Positions 39,191 through 48,200 of a DNA stretch of 64,000 nucleotides are shown here, in pieces. Within the stretch, counting starts at the first letter, position 1. Each line of letters begins with the position of its first letter. The translations under genes were made by a program, and so were the position numbers. Origin of the DNA: Melastoma dodecandrum (Eukaryota > Streptophyta > Magnoliopsida > Myrtales > Melastomataceae); assembly GCA_029817715.1 (NCBI GenBank), contig JARUPY010000373.1:861001-925000 (forward strand), read 5' to 3'. The notes beneath the pieces are model-generated. The model had not been told where the DNA came from. It did not search any database and saw nothing but the letters and a program-made list of their open reading frames with translations.

Positions 39191-40459
39191 ATGGTGGACC
39201 AGCCCCGCCCGAGCGCACCGCTCGCGCGCTACGCAATGGCCTTCGTGCTCGCGGGAGGACGCGGAAGCCGGCTCCTCGAGTTGACCGACACCCGCGCGAA
39301 ACCGGCCGTCTATTTCGGCGGCAAGTCGCGCATCATCGATTTCGCGCTGTCGAACGCGCTCAACTCCGGCATCCGCCGCATCGGGGTCGCGACGCAATAC
39401 AAGGCGCACAGCCTGATCCGGCACCTGCAGCGCGGCTGGAACTTCTTCCGCCCCGAGCGCAACGAGAGCTTCGACATCCTGCCGGCGAGCCAGCGGGTGG
39501 AGAACGCCGGCTGGTACGCGGGGACGGCGGACGCGGTCTACCAGAACACGGAAATCATCCGCGACTACGGTCCCCGCTACATGGTTATCCTCGCGGGCGA
39601 CCACGTCTATAAGCAGGACTACGAGCTGATGTTGCAGCAGCACGTCGACTCGGGGGCGGACGTGACGGTCGCCTGCATGGAGGTGCCGCGCGCGGATGCG
39701 ACCGGCTTCGGCGTGATGGCGGTGGACGCGCAGGACCGGATCACCGCCTTCGTCGAGAAGCCCGCCGATCCGCCCGCGATGCCCGGCAAGCCTGACATGG
39801 CTCTCGCCTCGATGGGGATCTACGTCTTCGAGGCGGAGTTCCTCTACGACCAGCTGCGCCGCGACGCGGCGGACCCGACAAGCGCGCGCGATTTCGGCAA
39901 GGACATCGTCCCCTACGTCGTCAAGCATGGGAAGGCCGTGGCGCATCCGTTCGGGCGCTCCTGCGTGCGGTCCTCGGCCGAGGCGGAGGCCTATTGGCGC
40001 GACGTCGGCACGCTCGACTCGTATTGGGAGGCGAATCTCGACCTTACCGACGTTGTGCCGGGGCTAGACCTCTACGACCGCAGCTGGCCGATCTGGACCT
40101 ATGGCGAGATCACACCACCCGCGAAGTTCGTGCACGACGCGGACGGCCGGCGTGGGGGCGCGACCAATTCGCTCGTGTCCGGAGGCTGCATCATTTCGGG
40201 GTCCGAGCTGACGCGCTCGCTGCTGTTCACCGGCGTGCGCGTGCATTCCTACGGCCGTATCCACGGCGCCGTGATCCTGCCATACGCCGAGATCGGCCGC
40301 GGCGCGCGGCTCAACCGCGTCATCATCGATCGCGGGGTGAAGATCCCGCCGGGCCTCGTGGTCGGCGAGGACCCCGAGCAGGATGCCGCCCGCTTCCGGC
40401 GCACCGACAAGGGCATCTGCCTGATCACCCAGGCGATGATCGAGCGGCTCGCGAATTGA
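39191..40459 (+). CDS. glgC: Glucose-1-phosphate adenylyltransferase
   Basis: A 422-residue enzyme making ADP-glucose for glycogen synthesis. The nucleotide-binding [20 protein letters not shown], the [22 protein letters not shown] region, [16 protein letters not shown] and the regulatory/glucose-1-phosphate site FVEKP are present; the C-terminal left-handed beta-helix spans residues about 295-410. GGAGG lies six bases before the ATG. Its TGA overlaps a TTG start of the following transporter (TTGA). With glgA 2 kb away it forms the glycogen locus. Intact. Confidence 0.96.
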   Translation: MVDQPRPSAPLARYAMAFVLAGGRGSRLLELTDTRAKPAVYFGGKSRIIDFALSNALNSGIRRIGVATQYKAHSLIRHLQRGWNFFRPERNESFDILPASQRVENAGWYAGTADAVYQNTEIIRDYGPRYMVILAGDHVYKQDYELMLQQHVDSGADVTVACMEVPRADATGFGVMAVDAQDRITAFVEKPADPPAMPGKPDMALASMGIYVFEAEFLYDQLRRDAADPTSARDFGKDIVPYVVKHGKAVAHPFGRSCVRSSAEAEAYWRDVGTLDSYWEANLDLTDVVPGLDLYDRSWPIWTYGEITPPAKFVHDADGRRGGATNSLVSGGCIISGSELTRSLLFTGVRVHSYGRIHGAVILPYAEIGRGARLNRVIIDRGVKIPPGLVVGEDPEQDAARFRRTDKGICLITQAMIERLAN

Positions 40460-41883
40460 CGGCCGTCACCTCGTCGCTCCGGCGAGCCGAGGTTGCTGCC
40501 CCGAGCGCCGTCCTGGAGGCCGGCCGCATCGGCGCGCGACTCGATCGCCTGCCCGCCACGCGGACGATCTGGGCGATGATCTTCATGTTGAGCCTCGGCT
40601 ATTTCTTCGAGCTCTACGAGATGCTGCTCAGCGGCTACGTTGCGCCTGGGCTCGTCAAGTCGGGCATCCTCACGCCGACGACGCCTGGCCTGTTCGGAAC
40701 GCAGGGCGTGGCCGGCTTCCTGGCGGCGCTTTTTTCCGGTCTCTTCCTCGGGACGATCGTTTGCGGCTGGATCGCCGATCGTTTCGGTCGGCGGCCGATC
40801 TTTACCGGGTCGCTCATCGCCTACAGTGCGGCCAATGTCGTGATGGCGTCCCAGACGCGCGCCTTCGGCCTCGACCTGTGGCGCTTCGCGGCCGGCATCG
40901 GGCTCGGCGTCGAGATCGTGACGATCGGCGCCTATCTGTCGGAGCTGGCGCCGAAGGCGATCCGCGGCCGGGCTTTCGCCGTCGCGCTCGCCATCGGCTT
41001 TGTCGGGGTTCCGACTGTCGCCTTCCTCTCCACCGTTCTGGTGCCGCGAGCGCCGCTGGGCCTTGACGGCTGGCGTTGGGTCGTGCTGATCGGCGCCTTG
41101 GGGGCCGTGCTGGTCTGGTGGATGCGACTGGGCCTGCCGGAGAGCCCGCGCTGGCTCGCGCAGCGCGGGCGTCTGGCGGAGGCCGAGGCCGTGACGGCGG
41201 CGATCGAGCGTCGCGTCACAGCCGAGTTGGGCCGTCCGCTGCCGCCACCGGAGCCGGCCGAGCCGCCGCCCCCTCAAGCGCGTTTCGCCGAGATGTGGGC
41301 GCCGCCGTTCCGCGCCCGCACCATCATGCTGATGGTCTTCCAGTTCTTCCAGACGATCGGCTTCTACGGCTTCGCCGCCTGGGTGCCGACGCTGCTCGTC
41401 AAGCAGGGGATCGCGGTCACCAACAGCCTGCTCTACACCTCGCTCATCGCGCTCGCCGCGCCGGTCGGCCCGCTGCTCGGGCTCGTGTTCGCCGACCGGG
41501 TCGAGCGCAAGCACGTCATCGTCGCGTCAGCACTCGTCTTCGTCGTGTGCGGCCTCCTGTTCGGGCAGGCGAGGGCGGCAGCGGCGATCATCGCCCTGGG
41601 CATTGGCCTCACGCTCGCCAGCAACATCATGGTCTACGCCTTCTTCGCCTACCAGACCGAGCTGTTCCCGACCGGAATCCGGGCGCGGGCGGTAGGCTTC
41701 GTCTATTCGTGGAGCCGGTTCTCGGCGATCTTCACCGGCTTCATCATCGCGTTCCTGCTCGGTCACTCGGGCGTGGCGAGCGTCTTCGTCTTCATCTCGA
41801 CCGCGATGCTGGGCGTCGCCCTGGTGATCGGCCTGATGGGCCCGCGCACCCGCGATCTCGCGCTGGAGCGGATCGCCCAGTAG
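40456..41883 (+). CDS. MFS transporter, sugar-porter / metabolite:H+ symporter type
   Basis: About 475 residues starting at a TTG that overlaps the glgC stop. Twelve membrane helices are visible. Signature motifs are [13 protein letters not shown] after helix 2, [21 protein letters not shown] in helix 4, and [12 protein letters not shown] in the central loop, placing it in the sugar porter or SV2-like group. The second half contains [19 protein letters not shown]. The proline-rich central loop ([14 protein letters not shown]) is unusual. Coupled translation with glgC suggests a carbon-storage substrate such as a sugar or organic acid, but this is inference. Confidence 0.88.
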   Translation: MTAVTSSLRRAEVAAPSAVLEAGRIGARLDRLPATRTIWAMIFMLSLGYFFELYEMLLSGYVAPGLVKSGILTPTTPGLFGTQGVAGFLAALFSGLFLGTIVCGWIADRFGRRPIFTGSLIAYSAANVVMASQTRAFGLDLWRFAAGIGLGVEIVTIGAYLSELAPKAIRGRAFAVALAIGFVGVPTVAFLSTVLVPRAPLGLDGWRWVVLIGALGAVLVWWMRLGLPESPRWLAQRGRLAEAEAVTAAIERRVTAELGRPLPPPEPAEPPPPQARFAEMWAPPFRARTIMLMVFQFFQTIGFYGFAAWVPTLLVKQGIAVTNSLLYTSLIALAAPVGPLLGLVFADRVERKHVIVASALVFVVCGLLFGQARAAAAIIALGIGLTLASNIMVYAFFAYQTELFPTGIRARAVGFVYSWSRFSAIFTGFIIAFLLGHSGVASVFVFISTAMLGVALVIGLMGPRTRDLALERIAQ

Positions 41884-41921
41884 CTAGTCTCTAGGTAATC
41901 GGCCGAACGGTCGTCGTTCAT
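41877..41921 (-). pseudogene. Possible remnant of a HEPN (HepT-like) gene start
   Basis: The stop of the MNT gene overlaps an ATG (ATGA) opening MNDDRSADYLE, which resembles the first residues of HepT/DUF86 proteins that normally follow an MNT partner. After about 12 codons the frame runs into the antisense of the MFS gene and no HEPN helices follow. I read it as the stub of a deleted partner. The match is short and could be chance. Confidence 0.35.
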
Positions 41922-42208
41922 ATTGGGCAGGCCTCGGCGAGCACGCACTGTCTCAGCGGTTGCGGCAGATCGCCGGGGGTGCGAACGTCGACTCGAACAT
42001 CCAAGAGAGCCTCGAGCTGCTCTTGAAGCGCGCCGAGATCGAGAAGCGTAGCCTCGGGCAGGGCATCGACCAAAAGGTCGAGATCGCTACCTTCTCGATC
42101 GGTACCGTTCGCCGCCGATCCGAAGACGCGCGGGTTTGTCGCTCGAAAACGCGACGTCGATTCGCGTATCGCAGCCCGGTGCGTGTCGATCGTCTCGGAC
42201 GGCTTCAT
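41918..42208 (-). CDS. MNT-type minimal nucleotidyltransferase (MntA-like)
   Basis: A 96-residue protein with the nucleotidyltransferase motif GSAANGTDREGSDLDLLV, an exact GS-x10-DxD pattern, followed by a third acidic position in VRVDVRT. Such proteins are the antitoxin halves of HEPN-MNT pairs, in which MntA adds AMP to the HEPN partner. Here no complete HEPN gene follows; only a short stub overlaps the stop. A degenerate HEPN gene lies at 46900-47248 on the other strand. The gene is intact, small and read opposite to glgC and glgA. Confidence 0.85.
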   Translation of the reverse strand: MKPSETIDTHRAAIRESTSRFRATNPRVFGSAANGTDREGSDLDLLVDALPEATLLDLGALQEQLEALLDVRVDVRTPGDLPQPLRQCVLAEACPI

Positions 42209-42507
42209 CTGGTGGCCTCGCTTGTCATGTCGCCTGTGCCGATCGCCATGGTCTTGACCAGGTAGAATGCCACCGGTTCATCGACTTGACGAGATGAATG
42301 GGCGGCAGCCCCGGGGTAATCGGCGATTTCGAGCGGATCGCCGTGACCGAGCGCGGGCGTCGGCGCTTTGCGTTTGACGGTATTCCCGGCGAGCCTTCCC
42401 GACCTCCTGGCCGATCTAGGACGCTCAAGTCTCATCGCTCGGGGCTGAGCGACTGGCTTTTCCCGAGCCACGTTTCATGGGACGAGAGGCTTTCTCTCGG
42501 TGGCGCC
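42209..42507. other. Intergenic region between MNT gene and glgA
   Basis: About 300 bases with no convincing gene. A leftward open frame (42205-42471) overlaps the MNT start in ATGA fashion but has no recognisable fold and contains residues typical of random high-GC frames. A rightward frame joins glgA from upstream but lacks conservation before 42508. Confidence 0.4.
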
Positions 42508-43728
42508 ATGACTCCCAAAAAGATCGCTCTCTTCTCCAAAGAGTACCCGCCTTACGTCTACGGCGGCGCTGGCGTGCACGTCGAATATCTCGCGCGCGCG
42601 CTCGCCAAGAGCGTCGACGTCGAGGTGCGATCTTTCGGCGACCAGCGAGTCGACGAAGGCCGCCTCGCAGTGCGCGGCTACCCGCAATGGGATGAGACGA
42701 AGCAAAATACCGACCCGCGCTTCGTCGGGGCGGTCGACGCCTTCGCGCGCTCGCTCGCCATGGCCAAGGACACGCTGGACGCCGACCTCGTGCACTGCCA
42801 CACCTGGTACACCGACATGGGCGGGGTGATCGCGGCCAAGCTGTGGGGGGTCCCCTATGTGCTGACGATCCACTCGCTCGAGCCGCTACGGCCCTGGAAG
42901 GTCGAGCAGCTCGGCAACGCCTATCACCTTTCGGCTTGGATGGAGAAGACGGCGATCGAGGCGGCGGACGCGATCATCGCCGTCTCCAACGAGACCCGCG
43001 ACGACGTGCTCCGCCTGTTCGACGTCCCGCCCGAGCGCGTCCACGTCATCCACAACGGCATCGACCCCGACGAATACAAGGCCGTCTCCGGCACGGACGT
43101 GCTGACGCGCCAGGGCATCGACCCGAACCGGCCTTTCCTGCTCTTCGTCGGCCGCATCACCCGGCAGAAGGGCATCGTCCATCTCGTCAACGCGATCGCC
43201 CACATCGACCCCGCGCTGCAGATCGTCCTCTGCGCCGGCGCCCCCGACACGCCCGAGATCGGTGCCGAGATGGAGGCGGTTTTCGCCAAGGTCGCGACAG
43301 ATCGACCCGGCCTTGTGTGGATCCGCGAGATGCTGCCGCGCGCCGACATCATCCAGCTCTACACGCATGCGGCGATCTTTTGCTGCCCGTCGGTCTACGA
43401 ACCCTTCGGCATCATCAACCTCGAGGCCATGGCCTGCGGGACCGCCGTCGTCGCGACCGCCGTCGGCGGAATCCCAGAGGTCGTCGTGCCGGAGGAGACC
43501 GGGCTGCTCGTCGACCTGCAGCTGGCATCGGGAAGCTTCGATCCCGTGGATCGCGCCGCCTTCGCTCGTGACTTGGCGGCGGCCATCAACCGGCTGGCCG
43601 GCGACCCGAAGCTGCGACGGCGCTTCGGCGCGGCGGGCCGCGCGCGCGTCGAGGCGCATTTCAGCTGGGATGCGATCGCCGCGACGACGCTCGACCTCTA
43701 CGCGCGCGTCCTCGCCGACCGACGATAG
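42508..43728 (+). CDS. glgA: Glycogen synthase, GT4/actinobacterial type
   Basis: A 406-residue retaining glycosyltransferase (GT4). It begins KIALFSKEYPPYVYGGAGVHVEYLARAL and ends with the donor-binding domain containing HNGIDPDEY, LLFVGRITRQKGI, and the E-x7-E motif EPFGIINLEAMACGTAVVAT. This is the short GlgA/GlgM type found in actinobacteria and some alphaproteobacteria, which uses ADP-glucose either to extend glycogen or to make maltose 1-phosphate. The ATG at 42508 matches the family start. Its functional partner is glgC, with a transporter and the MNT gene between. Intact. Confidence 0.9.
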   Translation: MTPKKIALFSKEYPPYVYGGAGVHVEYLARALAKSVDVEVRSFGDQRVDEGRLAVRGYPQWDETKQNTDPRFVGAVDAFARSLAMAKDTLDADLVHCHTWYTDMGGVIAAKLWGVPYVLTIHSLEPLRPWKVEQLGNAYHLSAWMEKTAIEAADAIIAVSNETRDDVLRLFDVPPERVHVIHNGIDPDEYKAVSGTDVLTRQGIDPNRPFLLFVGRITRQKGIVHLVNAIAHIDPALQIVLCAGAPDTPEIGAEMEAVFAKVATDRPGLVWIREMLPRADIIQLYTHAAIFCCPSVYEPFGIINLEAMACGTAVVATAVGGIPEVVVPEETGLLVDLQLASGSFDPVDRAAFARDLAAAINRLAGDPKLRRRFGAAGRARVEAHFSWDAIAATTLDLYARVLADRR

Positions 43729-43731
43729 GTC

Positions 43732-44499
43732 TTAGGCCGCCGCTGGGACGGGATGGCGTATCGCCATGATCTGCCGCAGCGTTTCGTGCGCGGGCAGGGC
43801 GTCGATGTCGGTTCGCGAGGCGCCGTGCGTGCGATAGCGGCAGAGGATCTCGGGAAGGAAGCCGCGGTGAAGCCCGCCTCGGCGAAACTTGAGCCAGAAA
43901 TCGTAGTCCTCCCAGCCGAGCTCGAGGTGCGTGAAGCCGCTGACAGCCGCCCACGCGTGCTTCGCGATGAGCGCCATGACGTCGATGTAATTGCCGTCTC
44001 TCAGGACTTTCGCGTCGAACAGGTCCGCCCGACCGAGCTGCTGCGTCACGGCCGAACATTTCGAGCTGGACAATAGGCCCGCCTCGAATCCTCCCTCGTG
44101 GACGACCCGATACAGCTCGGCAATGGCGCGCCGGGTAGATCGCGTTGTCCGCATCGAGAACGAAGACGTAGTCGCCGCTTGCCCGCTCGAAGGCGGCGTT
44201 TGCGGGTGAGCGAGGGCCCCTGGTTGCGCCGATTCGCCAAGAGGAGGCACCGCCAGAACCGCTGCCTGTTGCGCGCCATCCAGGCCTTGACGAGCACGCA
44301 GCCGCGTTCCGTGTCGAGCCGTCGTCGACGACGATCAGCTCGAGGGCGGCATGCGTTTGGCGCGGCGACGGAAACCATCGCATCGGTGATGAACTGCTCG
44401 TAATTATAGGTCGAGATACAAACCGTCACCAGGTCTTCGGGCCGCGGGCGCCGTCGATTGGTGGGCGAAGAGGACATCCTGGTTGCGATTCCAGATCAT
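43732..44499 (-). CDS. Glycosyltransferase family 2 protein (several frameshifts)
   Basis: A GT-A glycosyltransferase of about 250 residues. The N-terminal VTVCISTYNYEQFITDAM, the LIVVDDGST motif and the later DYVFVLDADNAIYP (DxD) are visible in different frames; the C-terminal half from AFERASGDY on is nearly continuous, with LELGWEDYDFWLKF. Slips occur near 44455, 44370, 44300, 44210 and 44130. Its ATG at 44499 overlaps the stop of the upstream gene. It probably adds sugars to a surface polysaccharide; acceptor unknown. Confidence 0.7.
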
Positions 44500-46480
44500 C
44501 AAAAGTCTCCTTCGAGGGAATCGAGAAAGCCGGCGATGCGTTTGCCGGCGGCGCGCGCTTGCCTGCGCCGCGTCACGAGGTCGAGCGCGCGATCCTTGAC
44601 CTTGCGATGCTCGGCCTGGCCGTCGGGCGTCTTCAGGAGCCATTCGACGAGGTTTTGGATGTGGCGGCCCGATTCCTCGAAATAATGGACGTTCGGCTTC
44701 AGATCCGGATGCGGCAGACAGGGCTCGGACACAACAATGGCGCCGGCCTCAATGCCGAGACGAACGATCCTGTGCCATTCGAAGAAGCCGAACTCGTCGC
44801 GATGAATGTTCAGGACGAGCTTGGAGTGAAAGGCGGACATGGCGCGCGGTCGCCATGAGATTGACCGCCTCGTCCGCGCGCAGGGGCTCCGTGCTGCGCC
44901 GGCAGTTAGAGCAGCGTCCGGTAGTCGGCGAAGAAGCGCGCGGTCTTGGCGAAGAAGCGTTCGCGATGCGTCGTCAATCCGCCGAAGAAGCTGACGTCGA
45001 TGCTGCGTGCCTCCATAGGGCTCGGTGCCGCGCCGGGTCCCTGGGCCGCGCGCGGCAGCACGCGGACGATCGGGTTCCGCGAATCGGGGGCACTGCCGTC
45101 GAGGGGCGGGCCGCCGGGGTCACAGTGGATCGTCGGCATGCAGTCGGCGTAGGATGGACGCGACTTGGCTGGATCGAGGTCGATCAGCCCGCGCGAGACG
45201 AGGTTGAAAGGGACCGCCCGGTCGAACCAGACCGTTTGCGGGTTGTTCGGTGTTGTACATCACGCTCTGGCGCAGCACCGTCGTCGCGCATCCAGCGGGG
45301 GCCCGTGCCCGAGCGAGAAGAACTCGTGCGGCCGCCACCACGATATTGTGCGCGCGCAGTCGTGACGGATCGTCCCTATCGTCGAGGAGGACGACGTCGT
45401 GGCCGGCGCTTTCGAGGTCGTGAGCTAGGCATCGTGCGATATCGGAGAGAAACACGTTGCCGGAAGCGTTATGGAGAACCGAGATGGACAACCTCGCCGC
45501 CTCGCGGGCCTCGGGAACAGCCGCCGCTTGCGTCGGTGCCGCGCGTGAGCGCAGGCCGAGCTCGTTGGCGACCGTCTGGCGATCGAAGATGTTGCGGCCT
45601 TCAGAAAAGCCATAGGTGAAGGCATGGCGGCGGGTGTCGAGCCCAGGCGCGGCACGCAGAGGGTCGTTGAGCGCGAGATAGTCCTCCACCTTGAAGAGTG
45701 GGAACCGCTCGAATCGTGCGAGCCCATTCCCGATGGTTCCGGTCGGAAAGGTGATGCAGGTGTCCCTTGTCGGGCGCGCGACCAGCGGTCTCGTCGCGCG
45801 GCGTTCGAGCCAGCCCTTCGATGGCACTCAGGTAAAGCCTGCGAGCTTCGGCCGTCGCGACAAGCTCGATCCCGCCACGTGACCGGTTGGTTGCGAGCTC
45901 ACGGGCTCGGCGTGCGCCCCTCGTAGATGCCGTGCCTGATCAAATGGTGCAGCGGGTCGACGCAAGCGGCGGGCGACATCGGGGTTCTGCTCGAGGTACC
46001 AGCCTTCGTCGAACAAGGTCGAATCGGCGCAGCATAAGGTAGGCCCGACGCTCGCGTGCTCGCAGCGGCAAGATCCGCCGGCCTTTGGCGATGACGTTCC
46101 CCGCGACCAACCAATAGCGCAGATGCGTCAGAGGACGGCAGCCATGACGTCGTGTCCATACCCTCGGCGGTCCGTCCGCCGGAGGCCTGGGGGCATCTCG
46201 CAAGGTCGCCGATCCGGCGGCGTCACGCGGGCGCACCGCGCGATCGTGAGGACAAGTCGAGCCGTGGTCCGCCGATCCTCGTGACAGGAGCCGAGCGCTC
46301 GCCGGGCGTTCCCGCAACGTCAGAGCGGCGCCCGCGATGACGGCACGCAGGATCACCGCGCGGCCGCCCGATCCGCACGCGTGGAAAAAATCGATGTCAT
46401 GGTCGTGCTTGCCATCATCGGACCGCTCCACCAGGCCGGCGGCTATGCTCGAATCTGGTCGCGCTTGCTGGCGTCCTCAT
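44499..46480 (-). pseudogene. Glycosyltransferase-like protein with NPDVA-type N-terminal domain, heavily frameshifted
   Basis: A large gene broken into at least six frames. Near 46010-45900 is the motif FDEGWYLEQNPDVA, followed by LIRHGIYEGRTPSP, a repeat unit known from N-termini of alphaproteobacterial glycosyltransferases. Further on are CLAHDLESAGHDVVLLDDRD, SIDVSFFGGLTTHRERFF, and the C-terminal DEFGFFEWHRIVRLGIEAGA with IVVSEPCLPHPDLKPNVHYF, which resemble GT4-like or capsular-type transferases. The N-terminal boundary, placed near 46480, is uncertain. It may be one intact gene ruined by sequence errors, or a decayed gene; I cannot tell. Confidence 0.5.
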
Positions 46481-46899
46481 CCGCAACGCATATCAGGGCC
46501 GAAACGACAGAGTCAAATACTGTGCTAGAATATGACGCTTACCTAAGGTAATCACAGCCTGACAATCTTGAAAAATGACCAAAATATCCAATAAATATGA
46601 AAAATATTATTATAAATGCTGGCGGGGGGAGATGTGCGAGTGTTTGGGCGGCAACAGCGTGCCTGCGTAAGGCAGCGACAGCTTCCTCACGAGTTTGCTG
46701 GTAACCAGGTGACGGTATGTAGCGACGATTTGCGCAGCCTCGAATGCGACGCGCCCAGGCAAACGAAAAACTTGGGGTGTACGGCAACACCCACAAGCGA
46801 CATGCCGCGCCTATCCTGAAAGACGGGGGTGCATGTCGCTCAGACGGGAGCGAGGCTCGCGCGACGGCTGCACGTGCCGTCACCGTGTGGAGAGCACAC
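46480..46899. other. AT-rich intergenic island
   Basis: No gene is recognised in about 420 bases. Positions 46555-46620 are far more AT-rich than anything else in the window (runs such as AAATATGAAAAATATTATTA). A perfect 13-base palindrome, TTACCTAAGGTAA, lies at 46539-46551 between this tract and the glycosyltransferase gene. The region probably holds divergent promoters for the leftward glycosyltransferase genes and the rightward HEPN gene. A long leftward open frame over it looks like chance. Confidence 0.55.
46539..46551. promoter_or_regulatory. Perfect 13-bp palindrome, possible operator
   Basis: TTACCT-A-AGGTAA, fully symmetric, at the edge of the AT-rich island and just upstream of the leftward glycosyltransferase genes. 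A regulator-binding site is plausible but unproven. Confidence 0.35.
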
Positions 46900-47248
46900 A
46901 TGATCGATCCAGCGGACCGCGTCTGCTCGTCGCCGTTCGCGAGGAGATCGGCAGCATTCGCGGCCTCACCGAGGGCGCCAATGCCGGGGGGCTCGCGAGC
47001 TTTCCCATGCGCCGGGCGCTGCAACATTCGCTGCTGATCGTCGCCGAGTCGGCGCGCCAGGTCTCGCGCAAGCTGAAGACGACGCGGCCGGACTTGCCGT
47101 GGCCGCGCATCGATGCGCTCGACACGCTGCTCGGACACGAACTCGGCAACGAGGAAGCCGGTGAGCCGTGTGGTCGCTGATCGCGGACCATCTCGACGAT
47201 CTCGACGCGGCCGCGAAGGCGTGGCTCGATGAAGGCGTGCCGTCCTGA
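46900..47248 (+). CDS. HEPN (HepT/DUF86-like) protein with degenerate active site (frameshifted)
   Basis: About 115 residues, split by slips near 46923 and 47170. The helical HEPN pattern is clear: VREEIGSIRGLTEG, RALQHSLLIVAESARQVS, and RPDLPWPRIDALDTLLGHEL, followed by a last helix ending WLDEGVPS. In active HepT proteins the segment before the conserved His reads R-x4-H-x-Y. Here the Arg position is Asp and the Tyr position is Leu, so RNase activity and AMP addition are both unlikely. No MNT gene adjoins it; the orphan MNT gene is 4.7 kb to the left. Confidence 0.6.
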
Positions 47249-47261
47249 AGGCGGGAACGCC

Positions 47262-48061
47262 TCAGACGATCGATTCGACGATCCCGCCCTCGACCCTCAG
47301 TGCCGCCCCCGTGGTGGCCGAGGCCTGCTTCGAGCAGGCGTAGACGACCATGTTGGCGACCTCCTCGGCCGTCGCGATGCGCTGGATGATGGAGGTCGGC
47401 CGTCGCAGTCGCACGAACTCCATGCCGACCTGCTCGATCGTCTTGCCCTCCTTGTCGGCGGTGGCGGAGAGGAAGGCCTCGACGCCTTTCGACAGGGTGG
47501 GGCCGGGCAGGACGGAATTCACAGTGACGCCCGTTCCGCGCGCGAGCTTGGCGAGACCGCGCGACAGCGCGAGCGTCGCCGTCTTCGTGAATCCATAGTG
47601 CAGCATGTCTTCTGGAATGTTGATGCCCGATTCCGAGGAGAGGAAGATGATCCGCCCCCAGTTGCGCTCCATCATGCCGCCGAGATAGGCGCGTGCGAGC
47701 CGCACGCCCGACATCACGTTAACCCGAAAGAAGTGCTCCCAGTCGTCGTCGCTGATGTCGAAGAAACGACTTCGCTTCGTAGATGCCGACGTTGTTGACG
47801 AGGATGTCTGGCGTCGGGACGGCGGCGACGAAGGGCGGCGCAGCCATCCGCAGTGCCAAGATCGGCGGCGACGGCGCGCAGGTCGGCCTCGGGCAGCTTG
47901 GCGCGGAAACGCGTCGAGGGTCGCCTGCACGCTCTCCCACTGGCGCCCGTTGAGCACGACCCTGGCGCCCGCGGCGGGCAAGACCAAGCGCGCAGGCCTC
48001 ACCGATGCCTTCGGTTCGAGCCGGTGACAACTGCCGTCAAGCCGGTCAAATCGATCTTCAT
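47262..48061 (-). CDS. Short-chain dehydrogenase/reductase (several frameshifts)
   Basis: An SDR-family NAD(P)-dependent oxidoreductase of about 263 residues. The N-terminus (MKIDLTGLTAVVTGSN) and the nucleotide-binding glycine pattern lie in separate frames; slips occur near 48010, 47980, 47910, 47850 and 47770. The last 170 residues are continuous and contain LVNNVGIYE (in a neighbouring frame), IIFLSSESG and the catalytic HYGFTKTA (Y-x3-K). The C-terminus, ASATTGAALRVEGGIVESIV, is typical. Substrate unknown. The gene converges with the HEPN gene. Confidence 0.8.
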
Positions 48062-48200
48062 AGGTCAAATCCCGCGATTGCTGCGTACATAGGTCGCGCC
48101 GTGTCTCGGCAAAGTGGTCTCGAGCCGCGGCCGGCGTCCAAAGGAAATCTAAACCAACTTTGCATAAACCCTGATCGGTTGCCCCGCAGAGGCCCGGTCG

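Noticed and set aside
42205..42471. Leftward gene overlapping the MNT start, as a HEPN partner
   Set aside because: The overlap is suggestive but the sequence is Arg/Pro/Ala-rich without helical HEPN pattern, and no RxxxxH motif is present.
46539..47138. A 199-codon leftward open frame across the AT-rich island
   Set aside because: It is antisense to the HEPN gene in its first part and ends in residues encoded by the AT-rich tract; no family is recognisable.
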